DNA of 64,000 nucleotides from Macrostomum hystrix (Eukaryota; Platyhelminthes; Macrostomidae), in the NCBI GenBank assembly GCA_950097015.1, contig CATNEN010000002.1, forward strand, positions 434,001 through 498,000, read 5' to 3'. Below, in pieces: positions 46,076 through 57,177 of this stretch; the stretch's first letter is position 1, and each line of letters opens with the position of its first letter. The notes under the pieces were generated by a model. That model was not told where the DNA came from and did not search any database. It saw nothing but the letters and a program-made list of their open reading frames with translations. Position numbers and translations under genes: made by a program.

Positions 46076-48310
46076 GTATTGAATGCCTGAGAAACCGTTG
46101 AAGTTTGGCAGAATCAATCATCCAATGCAGATGCCTGAACATAAACATAAACCTAAAATAGAAACTAAAACTTAAAACTAAAACTAAACTATTGATTAGA
46201 AAACTGCTAACAATTGGTTGATCCATTCTGCCAAGTCTTTACACTCAAGACTTTTACTAGCTCTAGTTTCTAGCAAAACTTTCTTCCCACTCGTACATTG
46301 AGAATCATAGCGAAATAGATAACAAATTTCTGAGGGCCTTTCGACTATTTTTTGCCGCAGACTTTCTTGCTAGCTCATTAGAAGAGCGACTTTTCATAAC
46401 TTTATAATTTTAGCTGGAACTCTACTCGAGATTGGCGCAGCCGAAAGTACATTGCTTTCATATTCATGTACAATTGTTCCATTATATTATTTATTTAGGT
46501 CGTACACTGCCATTGTCATCTTCCGTGTAGCATTTCATTGCAAACATTTTGTTTCCGTCGTTGCTTTTTTTCTTTGCGGAATTGTGTGTTTTTGTATTGA
46601 TTTTATATAGGCATATATTATCAATTCATAGGCATATACTTCTGGCAGTAGTTTAAGTACAATTATAAAAAATATCTTCGCAAACGCACATTCCTTATGG
46701 TAAAATTCTTGTTTAAACATTAATCTGCCAAATTCTGTTGACATTTCTCGCTGCCCTAGTTATTAGTTTTTTATAAATTAACAAATTGACTGCATCTTTT
46801 ACGCTGTTTAAACTAACTTTCTGTCACTTGGCATCGCTGTGAACTGCTGGTACGTTCAAAATTGAAATCACTTCGTGATGAACGAGAAACTGCAGTGAAA
46901 TTAACAAAATTATTTATCCATAATTGCTGCTTTTTTATTTTATATTTATGTTATATCGATCGATTTTTATGAATTTTGGCTGATAGCTGAGTTGCTGTCC
47001 TTGAGTCAATTATCGGCGACAACAGATTTTTGTTGCACATTTTACAATTCTTTCTGATATCCTTTAAATTAGCAGTATCATTTGGCTCTGTGTTTTTTAT
47101 TTTGCCTTTTAAGTTTGTTTGGCTGTGGTTAAGCGGATGATTAATATTTTCTTTCATAACCGCCTATCTTCTAAGCTGTGCTGTAGCCATCTACGATGAC
47201 AATTTCAAAAAGCCCCTCAAAGCTAAGTTGCTATGTAGAATTTAGATGTTTTTACTTTTCTTTCTCTCTTTCTTTGCAATTTCGTCAGCAGCCAAGCCTC
47301 AGACCCAACTAGGAGGAAGCCGGCCTCTCTCTTTCGTATGCGAACTAATCGCATTGTCATCTTTCTGTGCCTTTCAATGGGCATCTCAAAATTGGTTGGT
47401 ACTAGGAGCTTCAGAGAGTGAAAGCTCTACAGATCTGGTGGAACAATAGGTGGTGAATTTCAAATAAGGTAGTCGTTTTTTACTCTTTGAAGGCTCATTG
47501 GACATTTCGTGTGAAGCCATGCTCTATACAGCGCACTTCTAATCTTCTAATCTATTTTTATTACTAATCTTGTCGTTCCTGTTTTGACTGCCAGCAACCT
47601 TTCGATCGCTCTCATGAAAGCACTGAGCACAATTGGCACTGTTTAGTAACTTGCCTGCGATTTTGTAGAAAAGAGTTACAGACTACTGAGAGACCACGAT
47701 GATATAATATAAATATACGATTACCAATGAAACTTCATTTATTGCGCACATTTTATTAAAACTTTTGAGTCAAGCGCTACTGATAAATAGATGCTGAGTA
47801 GTAAAGTAAAAATATCTTTCTAAATTTATTTTATTAGGTTTTTTAAATCAAACCTGAATTCCGGCCAAAGTTGTTTTACCTCGTATGTGTGCAAAGCATA
47901 AGGCTACACTAATGTGCATAACTTAACTTAGTACGGTTTAGCACACATTCGAGTGTATATCTGTGTAATGCGCAGTACATTAGCAAGAAAATGATGCGCT
48001 CTGTTAGAGCTTTTTCTGCACCCATGAAATTGGAAGCATTTTCAAGATGCACAATAATGGTAGTGAAGCAGTGGCATTAGAGCCTATGTCTTTCTCTGTC
48101 AAAACGAGCGTATTTATAACTTTAAACAAAGCTACCAAATGATCTACCTCAAACTTCGAAGTTCCTAGTAGACAGTTTTCGCTTTCGTTTTCTTTTTAGC
48201 ACCTGAATTTCTCAGTTTTATAACTGATTCGGAATATAGTGAGAATTTAATATTCAGCTTTCTAAAGATATAAATATTAAGGTTGCATATCCGAAAACTA
48301 GGGACCAAAA
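46076..48310 (+). other. 3' UTR of the spectraplakin gene and intergenic DNA
   Basis: 2235 bp, AT-rich. The first few hundred bases are probably 3' UTR; I cannot point to a confident polyadenylation site. Small open frames here show no conserved features. A weak TATA-like GATATAAATA lies at 48267-48276, about 35 bases before the next ATG. Confidence 0.55.
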
Positions 48311-51300
48311 ATGTCCACCGACGAAAGGTCTCTCGTCGATGAATTGTCTGGAGCCATGCATCGAGCGGGATTCAATTCAACAAATGCCAGAGTTCAGTCT
48401 GCGATGAGTGACGTATTCGGTGACTCCTTAAAGTGCATATTGAACATGGAAGAGCTGCATGTGTTCGGCAGCTTCTCGGAAGGATGGGGCAGTTGCTTGA
48501 GTCAGCTGGATGGGAGCATCGAAGAAGGCAGCGATATTGACATCACGGTGATTACTGACGTAAAGCCAACTCACCTTTGTGACGAATCCATGAGCGCTAG
48601 CGACTGCGCGTCCGAGCACACGTGCGCCCGACTAGCGGACGGTCACGTGCAGTTTCGAACTCAAGGTCTGTACAGAAAACTGCAAACTCAATTGCATTGA
48701 TAAAATGAACTAGTATTAACCATGGCACTGTTAACAAGAAAATTAAAACTACATGGCTTTCAGTGACTATGCCGAACTTCAGCATAGACAGCTCTGGAGT
48801 TCACGGCTTGACATGCGCCTTCGACATCATCCTCGCCTTGCCCTGCTGCGGCTATCCTCCAGTCGCCGTTCTCCAGCCAGACTACAGGAACCGCGTCGGT
48901 CAACCTTCCTGCATGCCTGAGCCCATCATGAAGCTGCTCAGAGACCAGGTGTTCGGAGACTCGCCCAAGTGTCACGCGGTCTCGGCGTCGCCTCCAGGTG
49001 AGGAAGGCGGATACCTGCGAGTGAGCACAACCTTCCTTGAGAGAGTTGTCTTGCGCAACCTCAGCACCGTTCAGGGTCAGTTCTTCATTATTGTCAAGTT
49101 CCTCATCAAGAGGGTGATTAGCAAAGAGGTGAGCGGTCTGAAGACGTACATGGCCAAGAACTTGCTGTTCTACATGCTCGACGAGACTGCAGCAGAAGAG
49201 TGGAAACCGGAGAACTTAGTGGAGCTGACTAGGCGGGCGCTTAAAATGCTTTTGAGTATGATCGAGTTATTGAATCCCAAAGAATCAGAGGACGTGCTCG
49301 TGTGCATGAAGCATTTCTTTCTGCGTGATGCCAACGTGTACTTTAAGAAAATCAAGACGGACAAAAATCTATCTAATCCTCCGAAACCGCAGAGGCGAGA
49401 TATTGTGGCCGCTGTTAGAATGACAGTTCAGAATCTTTCCGCTGAACTAAAAAACTTCAAGAGCCAACTCAGTGAATTCGAAGTAACGACGGTGTCTTTC
49501 TACGCCTTCCACGCTTTTCTTCTCGTCTCAGAGATCTTCCTGGCCAGTTTACAGAATACCGATTTTATGAGCATAATCAGCATGCACAAGGCTGTGGTTA
49601 GCGCGTACAAGACGATCGCAGAAAACCGCAGTCACTCTTCGGCAAGCAACTGTTTGCCATTCCTTCTTAACAAAGTGGCAGAGATTCCTGACAAGGTGCA
49701 AGTCACCAGAGAGTGCCTTAGAGCCATGGCTTATCGGAGAGCTGGAGTGCCTGTGACATCTTTGAACGATAAATTCGGATTTGCCATCAGTAGAGAAATC
49801 GATTGCAGTGCCATTTCGGGAGAAATCTCTCATGAAGACGCAAAGGCAAAAGTGCTGAAAGTACTCGAGGAAACCGATCCGTTCCGGATCCAGCTGCATG
49901 ACGGAAAAATAGTCAGCTGCAACATGAAGAAAGAGTGCGAAGGATTAGCTTCCTGCATGGCCTCTATTAGACGAGGCGAGGTGATTCGAAGCGAGCAACT
50001 CCTACAGTCTGTGATGCTGGTTTCTCCGCTTGTTCCGCTGCTGTTTAGCTATAATGTAAGTTTTATTTGTGTCTTCATATATGAACTGGTAGTCCCTTTA
50101 CTGCAACCAATTTTTATGTCCATTTCCTTTTGTCCATACCATAGACCCTTCTATACTTAAAGACATAAAAAGTCGGTTCCTTTGGGAAGGAGACATCTTG
50201 TTATACAAAGCGTGGCTTAGGATGAACTATTGTGCAAGGGTTTTATGTTACGCCTGCAGTCGCCGTCTGCTTTCGTCAGCAGCGTGATAATCGCAATGGC
50301 CGAATTCATGCTCACAACTTGTCAAAGCGGCAGAGTGATAAAATAAGCGTAGCAGTTTAGCGTAGAGCAATTTTAGACGGTTGTCAACAGAGGTAAGAAT
50401 GAATGGAGCTAATGTCACGCGCCGGCACCGAAAAATACGGTCAAAGCCTTCACTAATTGTCCGACGGCTGGCTGGGTACAGCTATTCTTAGTACAAAAGA
50501 CTTAACAAGCTGTGTGGGGCTGCGTTCCAACCAGAGATGAAGAAATATCTGCATTTTCAGCGCCTACAGAAGCAGGACTTTTAATAATATATCATATATA
50601 GGCTCGAAGGTTTATCTAAACACAATTAAGTATAGAATAATACCCCCCTGATTTCGTTTCTTTGGCCTAGGAACGGCTGAGGACGCGTCTCTTGGCCGAG
50701 GCGAAGCCGAGGCCCAGAAGCGCAGTCCGGAGCCGTTCCTAGGACTTTTTAACCATAGACTGCAAATTGAGCAGCCACTATTTTATATGAAATTCGATTT
50801 GGTTTGGCGCCCATTATATGGTTTAATGGGCCCCGTTTTTGGGACCATTATATGGCACACTGGTTCAAGACTTCGCATTTCCAACGATAGACGATAGATT
50901 CGTGGCTCAGAATGCGCCCATTAAACGTCCATTAACGACGAAATCGGATTTTATATGACTGGCTTAGGCCAGTTAAATAATAAATACGTAGAATAGGCCG
51001 GGCCAAGCTGGGGATTAACAATAAGTGAGCTCTGCAGCTTAACCAGAGGCTATGATTCTATGTCATCTTGAGCATTCATTGGGTGGCGCATTGAATGCAA
51101 GCTATAAGATCACCGGTTTATATTTTCAGTTTTTTGGAATTTCAATATGCAGCTTGATTCCTTATAAATCGAGTTCTCTATGGTCTTAAGTTGTAAGTTT
51201 ACCCCTCAGCCGGTAACTGGAGGAGGTTCCTCATGCAGGAAATGTGGATTCGACGAAAATCCTCATAGTGGGAGTAAAATAAGAACAAAAAACCAATGTC

Positions 51301-51812
51301 TTAATAGTGATTAATGGAGATTCTGAGACACCCCGACAAGAATAGTTGAACATCTCGACGATGACGTTGTTTCATGATCCTAAAAGTTGTTTCATCGGAT
51401 AATGCGAAAAAATCTAGCCCGTCTTCTGGATTTTCATGATGATTGGTTGAATATTTTAGGAGATAGAGAAAAAAGAAAAATGTGGCTATTTGATTATAAC
51501 CCCATAGTCTGTCGATCCTTAAACTACGCTCGTAAAAAAAACTTAACTTTTTAGAGGGTCGAGGAGCCTCGCGCCAGACAGGCTCTGACCCGTCTCACTC
51601 GGCAATTCCGAGCGTTGCTGGCAGGCAGTGAGCAGAATAGCACCGGCGATACCTTTGCCGGTTCCATTGAATCCGCTGATCATCTGGAACTGATTGGCAT
51701 GCTAGTTGAAGAAGAAATTGATGCTGACGATAATGAAACAGCTGATGCCATTTCGAAGACTGATGAGACACAGACGACACCTTCTGGGCTGACCGAAGAT
51801 GATATTGATTGA
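48311..51812 (+). CDS. Mab-21/cGAS-like nucleotidyltransferase, paralog A (3 exons)
   Basis: Exons 48311-48665, 48764-50055 and 51555-51812; junctions are phase 1 and phase 0; about 634 residues. Residues 53-54 are the nucleotidyltransferase GS, D75-I-D77 the metal-binding pair, and D139 (CAFDIILALP) fits the third catalytic Asp, which in cGAS lies in a similar hydrophobic strand. YLRVSTTFLERVVL and LKTYMAKNLLFYMLDETAA match the Mab-21 C-lobe, followed by the HFFLRDANVYF segment. In animals this family includes cGAS and cGAS-like receptors that make cyclic dinucleotides on sensing nucleic acids, and MAB21 proteins that are inactive. All three acidic residues here suggest an active enzyme; ligand and product are unknown. 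I see no cGAS-type zinc ribbon. The acidic C-terminus ends TEDDID. Intron 2 is 1499 bp. Confidence 0.82.
50056..51554 (+). other. Intron 2 of paralog A with a foldback
   Basis: 1499 bp compared with 95 bp in paralog B. It contains a perfect 13-bp inverted repeat (CCTAGGAACGGCT at 50666-50678 and its complement at 50731-50743) around a GC-rich loop with AGGCGAAGCCGAGGCC. An anonymous AT-rich block follows (50750-50970) with repeated CCATTATATGG and CCATTAA motifs. Probably inserted mobile DNA, class unknown. Confidence 0.5.
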
Positions 51813-51937
51813 CAATATGAAACCGAAAGAGCATGCCGTTTAAAATTGATAAAATTTGAGATTCTTCCAACTCATCGCTGTCATTTAGATTTGCAGTTTC
51901 AAGTATTCATGTAAAATGCAGTTTGTTGCACCTTAAA

Positions 51938-51992
51938 TTCCTCAAATTTCTACCCTTTTCTCATGCAAAAATTGACTGATTCGCAAATACGC
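51938..51992 (+). repeat. Short duplicated segment, copy 1
   Basis: CCTCAAATTTCTACCCTTTT followed by CTCATGCAAAAATTG and about 15 more bases. It recurs at about 58739-58792 with about three differences. This copy lies just after paralog A and before the 16-bp minisatellite; the other lies between the 19-bp minisatellite and paralog B. Confidence 0.75.
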
Positions 51993-52004
51993 TAAATTTG
52001 CGAA

Positions 52005-52475
52005 GTCACTCTGTTCCTTGGTCACTCTGTTCCTTGGTCACTCTGTTCCTTGGTCATTCTGTTCCTTGGTCATTCTGTTCCTTGGTCACTCTGTTCCTTG
52101 GTCACTCTGTTCCTTGGTCACTCTGTCCCTTGGTCACTCTGTCCCTTGGTCACTCTGTTCCTTGGTCACTCAGTTCCTTGGTCACTCTGTTCCTTGGTCA
52201 CTCTGTTCCTTGGTCACTCTGTTCCTTGGTCACTCTGTTCCTTGGTCACTCTGTTCCTTGGTCACTCTGTTCCTTGGTCACTCTGTTCCTTGGTCACTCT
52301 GTTCCTTGGTCACTCTGTTCCTTGGTCACTCTGTTCCTTGGTCACTCTGTTCCTTGGTCACTCTGTTCCTTGGTCACTCTGTTCCTTGGTCACTCTGTTC
52401 CTTGGTCACTCTGTTCCTTGGTCACTCTGTTCCTTGGTCACTCTGTTCCTTGGTCACTCTGTTCCTTGGTCACTC
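52005..52475 (+). repeat. 16-bp minisatellite, about 29 copies
   Basis: Unit GTCACTCTGTTCCTTG, nearly perfect, with a few T, C or A variants in the first third. Because 16 is not a multiple of 3 and the unit has no stop, all three forward frames are open (for example LFLGHSVPWSLCSLVT); this is not a gene. Confidence 0.97.
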
Positions 52476-52551
52476 TTCCGTTTTCATGTACTCGTAGATA
52501 TACATTATTCATTACCTGTGAGATAAAAACTGACTTAGCTACTTTTAGTAG

Positions 52552-52706
52552 TGTTGTGCAGTTGATTAATGCACGTACATAGTTCGTACATGTACACCTC
52601 TGATATCGATTGGCGCAGAATATATATAGTCCAAATACGGAGAGCCAACTTGGCGTGAAAGTTTCGGATACTAACTTGGCTGACTCGCTACTATTCATTT
52701 ACAACA
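52552..52706 (+). repeat. 5' LTR
   Basis: 155 bp, starts TGTTGTG and ends ACAACA, with imperfect terminal inverted repeats. It contains TATATATAG at 52620-52628 as a possible TATA box and a short palindrome-rich stretch (ACGTACATAGTTCGTACATGT). Identical to the 3' copy. Very short for the family. Confidence 0.95.
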
Positions 52707-52837
52707 TTGGCATCGCAAGCTCAAGCGAACACCCACCCCAATAAGCCGGGGTCGGAGTAGACTGAAGTGAAGTGACTGCAAGCCTGCCAAGCCAAGCGTA
52801 AACAACAGCGCCAAACTGCAAAAGTGCAAACTGAAAC

Positions 52838-53377
52838 ATGACGAGTGACAGCAACTCAGCAGAAGCGCCGCGGATCAGCGTATCGCCGCCGGATCAATTC
52901 CTGCCGCAGCCGGGCCGACCGGCGAGGCCGTGGAAAGAGTGGAAGGCCCTCTTTGAGAACTACTTACTTGCGGCCGGCTGCGACACTTTGCCGGAAGCGA
53001 GGAGGCGCGCGCTGTTGCTGCACTGCCTTGGCGTGGAAGGGCAGCGAGTCTTTGCGGCTGTGGCAGCAACGAAGAGGCCGAGTCCGACAGAACTCGCGGC
53101 GACAGTCGCGATTCTGGACGAGCAGTTCGGAGCCAAAGTCAACGTGGTGGCGGAGCGCCACAAGTTTCGGCAGCGCAGTCAGCGTCCGGGTGAAAAGATT
53201 GCGGACTTCGTGGCGGCTCTGTATGCTCTGGCTGGCTCATGTGAGTTCCGCGACATGATGGAAGAAATGATCCGCGACCAGATCGTGGAGAAGGTCAGCG
53301 ACAGGCGAATTCGAGAGCGCTTGCTGATCGAGGACGGCCTGACGCTGCAGAAGGCAGTGACGCTGAGCCAGCAATGA
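52838..53377 (+). CDS. LTR element Gag-like protein
   Basis: 179 residues from ATG 52838 to TGA 53375-53377. GRPARPWKEWKALFENYLLA, LLHCLGVEGQRVF and FRQRSQRPGEKIADFVAAL match the capsid-like region of Ty3/gypsy Gag. Zinc knuckles are not before the stop; they lie beyond it in the same frame. The TGA therefore separates capsid from nucleocapsid, an unusual place for a programmed gag-pol stop, and could be either a leaky stop or a disabling mutation. Confidence 0.88.
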   Translation: MTSDSNSAEAPRISVSPPDQFLPQPGRPARPWKEWKALFENYLLAAGCDTLPEARRRALLLHCLGVEGQRVFAAVAATKRPSPTELAATVAILDEQFGAKVNVVAERHKFRQRSQRPGEKIADFVAALYALAGSCEFRDMMEEMIRDQIVEKVSDRRIRERLLIEDGLTLQKAVTLSQQ

Positions 53378-56300
53378 GAGACCAGCATCGCTGAGGCCAG
53401 CGCGATAGAGACGGAAGGCGCAGCCGCGGCCGGAGCACAGCTGGAAGAAGAGGTGAAGAGAGTCCGACTACAACCAGACAGGAAGAACACAGGACAAGGG
53501 CGACCAGATCGAGAGTCATGCTCCAAGTGCGGAGGCGGGCACAACAGACGAGCCCGGTGTCCAGCTGAAGGCAAGAGATGTCATGTCTGCGGGAAGGCGA
53601 ACCATTTCGGCCGGATGTGCAGGTCGCAGGGCGCCAAGGTCGCCGAGGTCATGGACGAGAGCGGCCAAGCCGTGTACATGGTGCGCGGCGCCGCCAGTCC
53701 CGACATCCGCTGCCGGCTGAATGTGCATGGCATCTGGCTGAATCTGCTTGTAGACTCGGGAGCCAAGGTGTCCATCCTGTCAGAGAGGACCTTCAGGAAG
53801 CTCGGAAACCGGTCGCCACTCCAGCCGTCGACCAAGAAACTCATCGCGTACAACGGCAAGGCAATCGATGTCGTCGGCGAGGCGGTGCTGTCCGTCAGCT
53901 ATCGCGGCCAGCTGGTGCCATTTTTCTGCTTTACCGTGGTACGGCAAGGCTCCGACATCATGGGAACGGATCTGATGCAGCACCTCAGCTTCCAGGTGGT
54001 GGACAAGGACGGCGACCTCGTGCGCACAGTCGAAAAAACGGCAGAGCTACCGGTCTGGCTGGCCGAGCGCTTCAAGCCACTGACGCAGGGACTCGGGCGG
54101 ATCCGAGGATTCGAGCACCGGCCCAGGCTGAACCCCGCCGTGCCCCCGGTGGCGCAATCGCTTCGCCGCATCCCACTTAGCATCAAAGACAAAGTCCAGG
54201 CGGAGATTGACCAGCTGCTGGAGGATGACATCATCGAGGAGATCCAGGCTTCAGAGTGGATTTCGAACCTGGTGATCGTCCCGAAGCCTGATGGCAAAAT
54301 CAGGGTCTGCAATGACCTCAGGTGCCCAAACAAGGCCATAGTTCAGGATAAGCAGCCGCTGCCGACATTCGAGGAGCTGACAACGGAGTTCAAGGGCTCG
54401 ACCGTGTTCACTAAGCTGGATTTAAATTCTTCGTATCTGCAGTTGGAGCTAGCAGAAGATAGGCGGGACTTAACGGCCTTCATTACGGAGAAAGGGCTGT
54501 ACCGGTACAAGCGCGCATGCTATGGCCTAAACAGCGCCCCGGCGGCCTTCCAGAAAGTTCTCAGCAAGATTCTCCATGGCTGTTCCGGGACGCTGCACTA
54601 CATCGACGACATAGTGGTGCACGCTGCCAACGAGGCGGAGCACCTGCGGCGGCTCACGACAGTGCTGGACAAGCTACTCGCCCATGGCGTCACGCTCAAC
54701 GCCTCAAAGTGCCAGTGGGCTGCAGAGACAGTGCAGTTCCTGGGCTACATCGTCTCCGCGAGAGGACTTCAGCCGATGCAGTCTAACGTTGAAGACATCG
54801 AGGCGGTGCCGGAGCCCCAGAACGCCGAGGCAGTGGCCTCATTTCTGGGAATGGTTAAATTCTATTCCAACTTTCTGCACAACTTGTCCGACATCGCCGA
54901 GCCGCTGCTGCTGCTACTTCGCAAAGAGCAGCCCTGGAACTGGACAACAGATTGCCAAAAGGCTTTTTGGAGGCTCAAGAAGATGGTGGTGTCCCCAACA
55001 TGCTTGCGATTCTTCAGTCCCGACGACAAGATCATCGTGGCCTGCGACAGCTCCGCGCACGCTCTGGGGGCCGTGCTGATGCAAGACGACAGCGCCGGGG
55101 TTCGAAGACCAGTTGCTTTCGCGTCAAGGACCCTGTCAGCGACCGAGCGCAAGTACTCCGCATCAGAGAGAGAGGCTCTCGCGTGCATCTTCGCGTGCGA
55201 GAGATGGCACTATTTCCTGTTCGGCCGGAGATTCGAGCTGCACACGGACCACCAGGCTCTGACGACGCTGCTGACGGCTCAAGGCAGCGGCCACCGGCCT
55301 CTGCGGCTTCATCGATGGGCCGACCGCCTGCTCGCGTACGACTTCCAAGTCTGCCACGTTCCTGGCAAGAAGAACATCGTGCCAGATTTTTTGTCGCGCC
55401 ACGGCGCTCTCGGAGCAAAATGTCCAAGGCAAAGCGAAGAGGACTCGACCGAGCTCAAAGTGAATGCCGTACTGCTGTCGGGCGCGCTGGAGATTGTCAG
55501 TCCAAGCGAACTGGCCGAGGCATCCCTGCAGGACCCGGTGATCAATGATGCGGTCACAATGACGCTCCAGGGGTGGCCTAACTCCATCAAGCAGCTGAAG
55601 CCGGAGCTACAGCCGTTCTGGAGGATGCGGACGCAACTGGCGCTCTGGAATGACGGCAAGTGCCTGGCCAACGGCACCCGAGCAGTAATCCCCGCATCCC
55701 TGAGGGAGAAGACGCTGCAGCTGGCGCATTTCGGGCACCTCGGCGTGAGCAAAATGAAGCAGCATTGCCGGGACGCAGTCTGGTGGCCGCAAGTCGATCA
55801 GCATATCGAGGAATTTGTGCGACATTGCCTGCCTGCCTGCCTGCTTAGCGAGAAGAACTTTAAGCCACCCAAGACGGTCCTGACGCCTACGAAGTGGCCG
55901 ACGCGTCCATGGGAGGAACTCCAGCTCGACATCTTCGGGGAGCTGCACTCTGCACCGAACTCCTGTCGCTTCATCCTGGTGCTGTACGATTTGCATTCAA
56001 AGTGGCCGGAGGCTGCCTGCATGTCGACTGTCACAAGCGCGGATGTCATCGACGCCCTGACAACGTGGTTTAGCCGCTGGGGCCTGCCGAAGAGCATTAA
56101 AACAGACGGAGGTCCGCAGTTCGTGTCCGGCGATTTCGAGGATTTTCTTCAGCGCTGCGGCATCCGGCACCGGCAGTCACCGCACTACCACCCCCAGGGC
56201 AACGCGGCCGTAGAGCGCTTCAACCGTTTTCTCAAGGACGGCCTAAAGACGCACCTAGAGGAGGGCTACGACTTCAAGGACGCGGTGAAGACGCTGCTGT

Positions 56301-56836
56301 GGTCGTACAGGGCCACCCCACATGCACTGACTGGAGTGTCACCGGCGGAGCTCATGACAGGCCGGAAGATCAGCACCCCGTTGACAGCTCTGCAGCCAAG
56401 GACAACAGCGCGGCACAGACTGGCGGCCAGCATCAAGCGGAGGCAGCAGCGCGTTTTCGATCAGCTCAACACGACCCGGAGGCCGCCGCCCACGTTCATA
56501 GTCGGCGACTGGGTGCGCGTGAAGCGGCCGTTCGCCCGCGGCAAGCTGAGCAGCCGCCTGTCCGAGCCACGGCAGATCTCCCGGATTGCGAGCGCGACCA
56601 CCGTCATCCTCAGCGATGGCTCCCGCTGGCACGTCGACAACTGCGTCCGGGTACCGCGGCCAGCCGGAGCGCTGCCGCACTGGCCAGCGCCGGCTCCCAG
56701 CGCAGCCGGGACAGCCGCGGAGGCGGCGACGACGGCAGACCCAGCGAGACAGCAGCAGCCAGCCCAGACAGCGATCCGAGTGAGCTCAAGGCCGCGAGCG
56801 CCGCCGCAATGGTACGGTGAAATCGTGACTCACTGA
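53378..56836 (+). CDS. LTR element Pol polyprotein (zinc knuckles, protease, RT, RNase H, integrase)
   Basis: The frame is open from the codon after the gag TGA; the first ATG is 53453, giving 1127 residues. Counting from that ATG: two CCHC-type knuckles (C23..C36, C43..C56), an aspartic protease LLVDSGAKVSIL (D101), reverse transcriptase with YIDD near residue 383, RNase H (VACDSSAHALGAVL, HTDHQAL), an HHCC zinc domain (HFGHLGVSKMK ... CLPAC), and integrase with D (55928), D (56105) and E (56213) in D-x35-E spacing. A basic Pro/Ala-rich tail follows; no chromodomain. The catalytic residues are all present and there is no other stop. Confidence 0.93.
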   Translation, partial: ETSIAEASAIETEGAAAAGAQLEEEVKRVRLQPDRKNTGQGRPDRESCSKCGGGHNRRARCPAEGKRCHVCGKANHFGRMCRSQGAKVAEVMDESGQAVYMVRGAASPDIRCRLNVHGIWLNLLVDSGAKVSILSERTFRKLGNRSPLQPSTKKLIAYNGKAIDVVGEAVLSVSYRGQLVPFFCFTVVRQGSDIMGTDLMQHLSFQVVDKDGDLVRTVEKTAELPVWLAERFKPLTQGLGRIRGFEHRPRLNPAVPPVAQSLRRIPLSIKDKVQAEIDQLLEDDIIEEIQASEWISNLVIVPKPDGKIRVCNDLRCPNKAIVQDKQPLPTFEELTTEFKGSTVFTKLDLNSSYLQLELAEDRRDLTAFITEKGLYRYKRACYGLNSAPAAFQKVLSKILHGCSGTLHYIDDIVVHAANEAEHLRRLTTVLDKLLAHGVTLNASKCQWAAETVQFLGYIVSARGLQPMQSNVEDIEAVPEPQNAEAVASFLGMVKFYSNFLHNLSDIAEPLLLLLRKEQPWNWTTDCQKAFWRLKKMVVSPTCLRFFSPDDKIIVACDSSAHALGAVLMQDDSAGVRRPVAFASRTLSATERKYSASEREALACIFACERWHYFLFGRRFELHTDHQALTTLLTAQGSGHRPLRLHRWADRLLAYDFQVCHVPGKKNIVPDFLSRHGALGAKCPRQSEEDSTELKVNAVLLSGALEIVSPSELAEASLQDPVINDAVTMTLQGWPNSIKQLKPELQPFWRMRTQLALWNDGKCLANGTRAVIPASLREKTLQLAHFGHLGVSKMKQHCRDAVWWPQVDQHIEEFVRHCLPACLLSEKNFKPPKTVLTPTKWPTRPWEELQLDIFGELHSAPNSCRFILVLYDLHSKWPEAACMSTVTSADVIDALTTWFSRWGLPKSIKTDGGPQFVSGDFEDFLQRCGIRHRQSPHYHPQGNAAVERFNRFLKDGLKTHLEEGYDFKDAVKTLLWSYRATPHALTGVSPAELMTGRKISTPLTALQPRTTARHRLAASIKRRQQRVFDQLNTTRRPPPTFIVGDWVRVKRPFARGKLSSRLSEPRQISRIASATTVILSDGSRWHVDNCVRVPRPAGALPHWPAPAPSAAGTAAEAATTADPARQQQPAQTAIRVSSRPRAPPQWYGEIVTH

Positions 56837-57022
56837 CTCGTTTATTAAGGACGGTTATTCAGCTGTTATTAGCGATCAGCTGTTTCGATTTAATTCTCTT
56901 TGAAGTACCTGTTGCATAAAAAGATCATTTTACTCCTTCGATGCTTGGTAATGCACTTTTATTTCCTGCTCAATATTTGCATAATTATTTTCGTTGCTCT
57001 ATCCTTTGAAAGGGAAGGTGAA

Positions 57023-57177
57023 TGTTGTGCAGTTGATTAATGCACGTACATAGTTCGTACATGTACACCTCTGATATCGATTGGCGCAGAATATATATAG
57101 TCCAAATACGGAGAGCCAACTTGGCGTGAAAGTTTCGGATACTAACTTGGCTGACTCGCTACTATTCATTTACAACA
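57023..57177 (+). repeat. 3' LTR
   Basis: 155 bp, identical to 52552-52706. It is followed by the second AGTAG of the target duplication. Confidence 0.95.

Larger units (their letters stand above)
52552..57177 (+). mobile_element. Full-length Ty3/gypsy-type LTR retrotransposon
   Basis: 4626 bp bounded by two identical 155-bp LTRs (TGTTGTGC...TTTACAACA) and a 5-bp target duplication AGTAG (52547-52551 and 57178-57182). TGGCATCGCAAG one base after the 5' LTR is a plausible tRNA primer-binding site. The purine-rich GAAAGGGAAGGTGAA before the 3' LTR is a plausible polypurine tract. Gag and pol share one frame, separated by a single TGA. Domain order protease, reverse transcriptase, RNase H, integrase places it in the Ty3/gypsy (Metaviridae) group. 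Identical LTRs imply a very recent insertion. Confidence 0.96.

Noticed and set aside
46900-47450. Small open frames after the spectraplakin stop
   Set aside because: AT-rich, no splice context, no conserved features.
52000-52582. Three overlapping forward open frames of 158-194 residues
   Set aside because: All are translations of the 16-bp minisatellite in its three frames.
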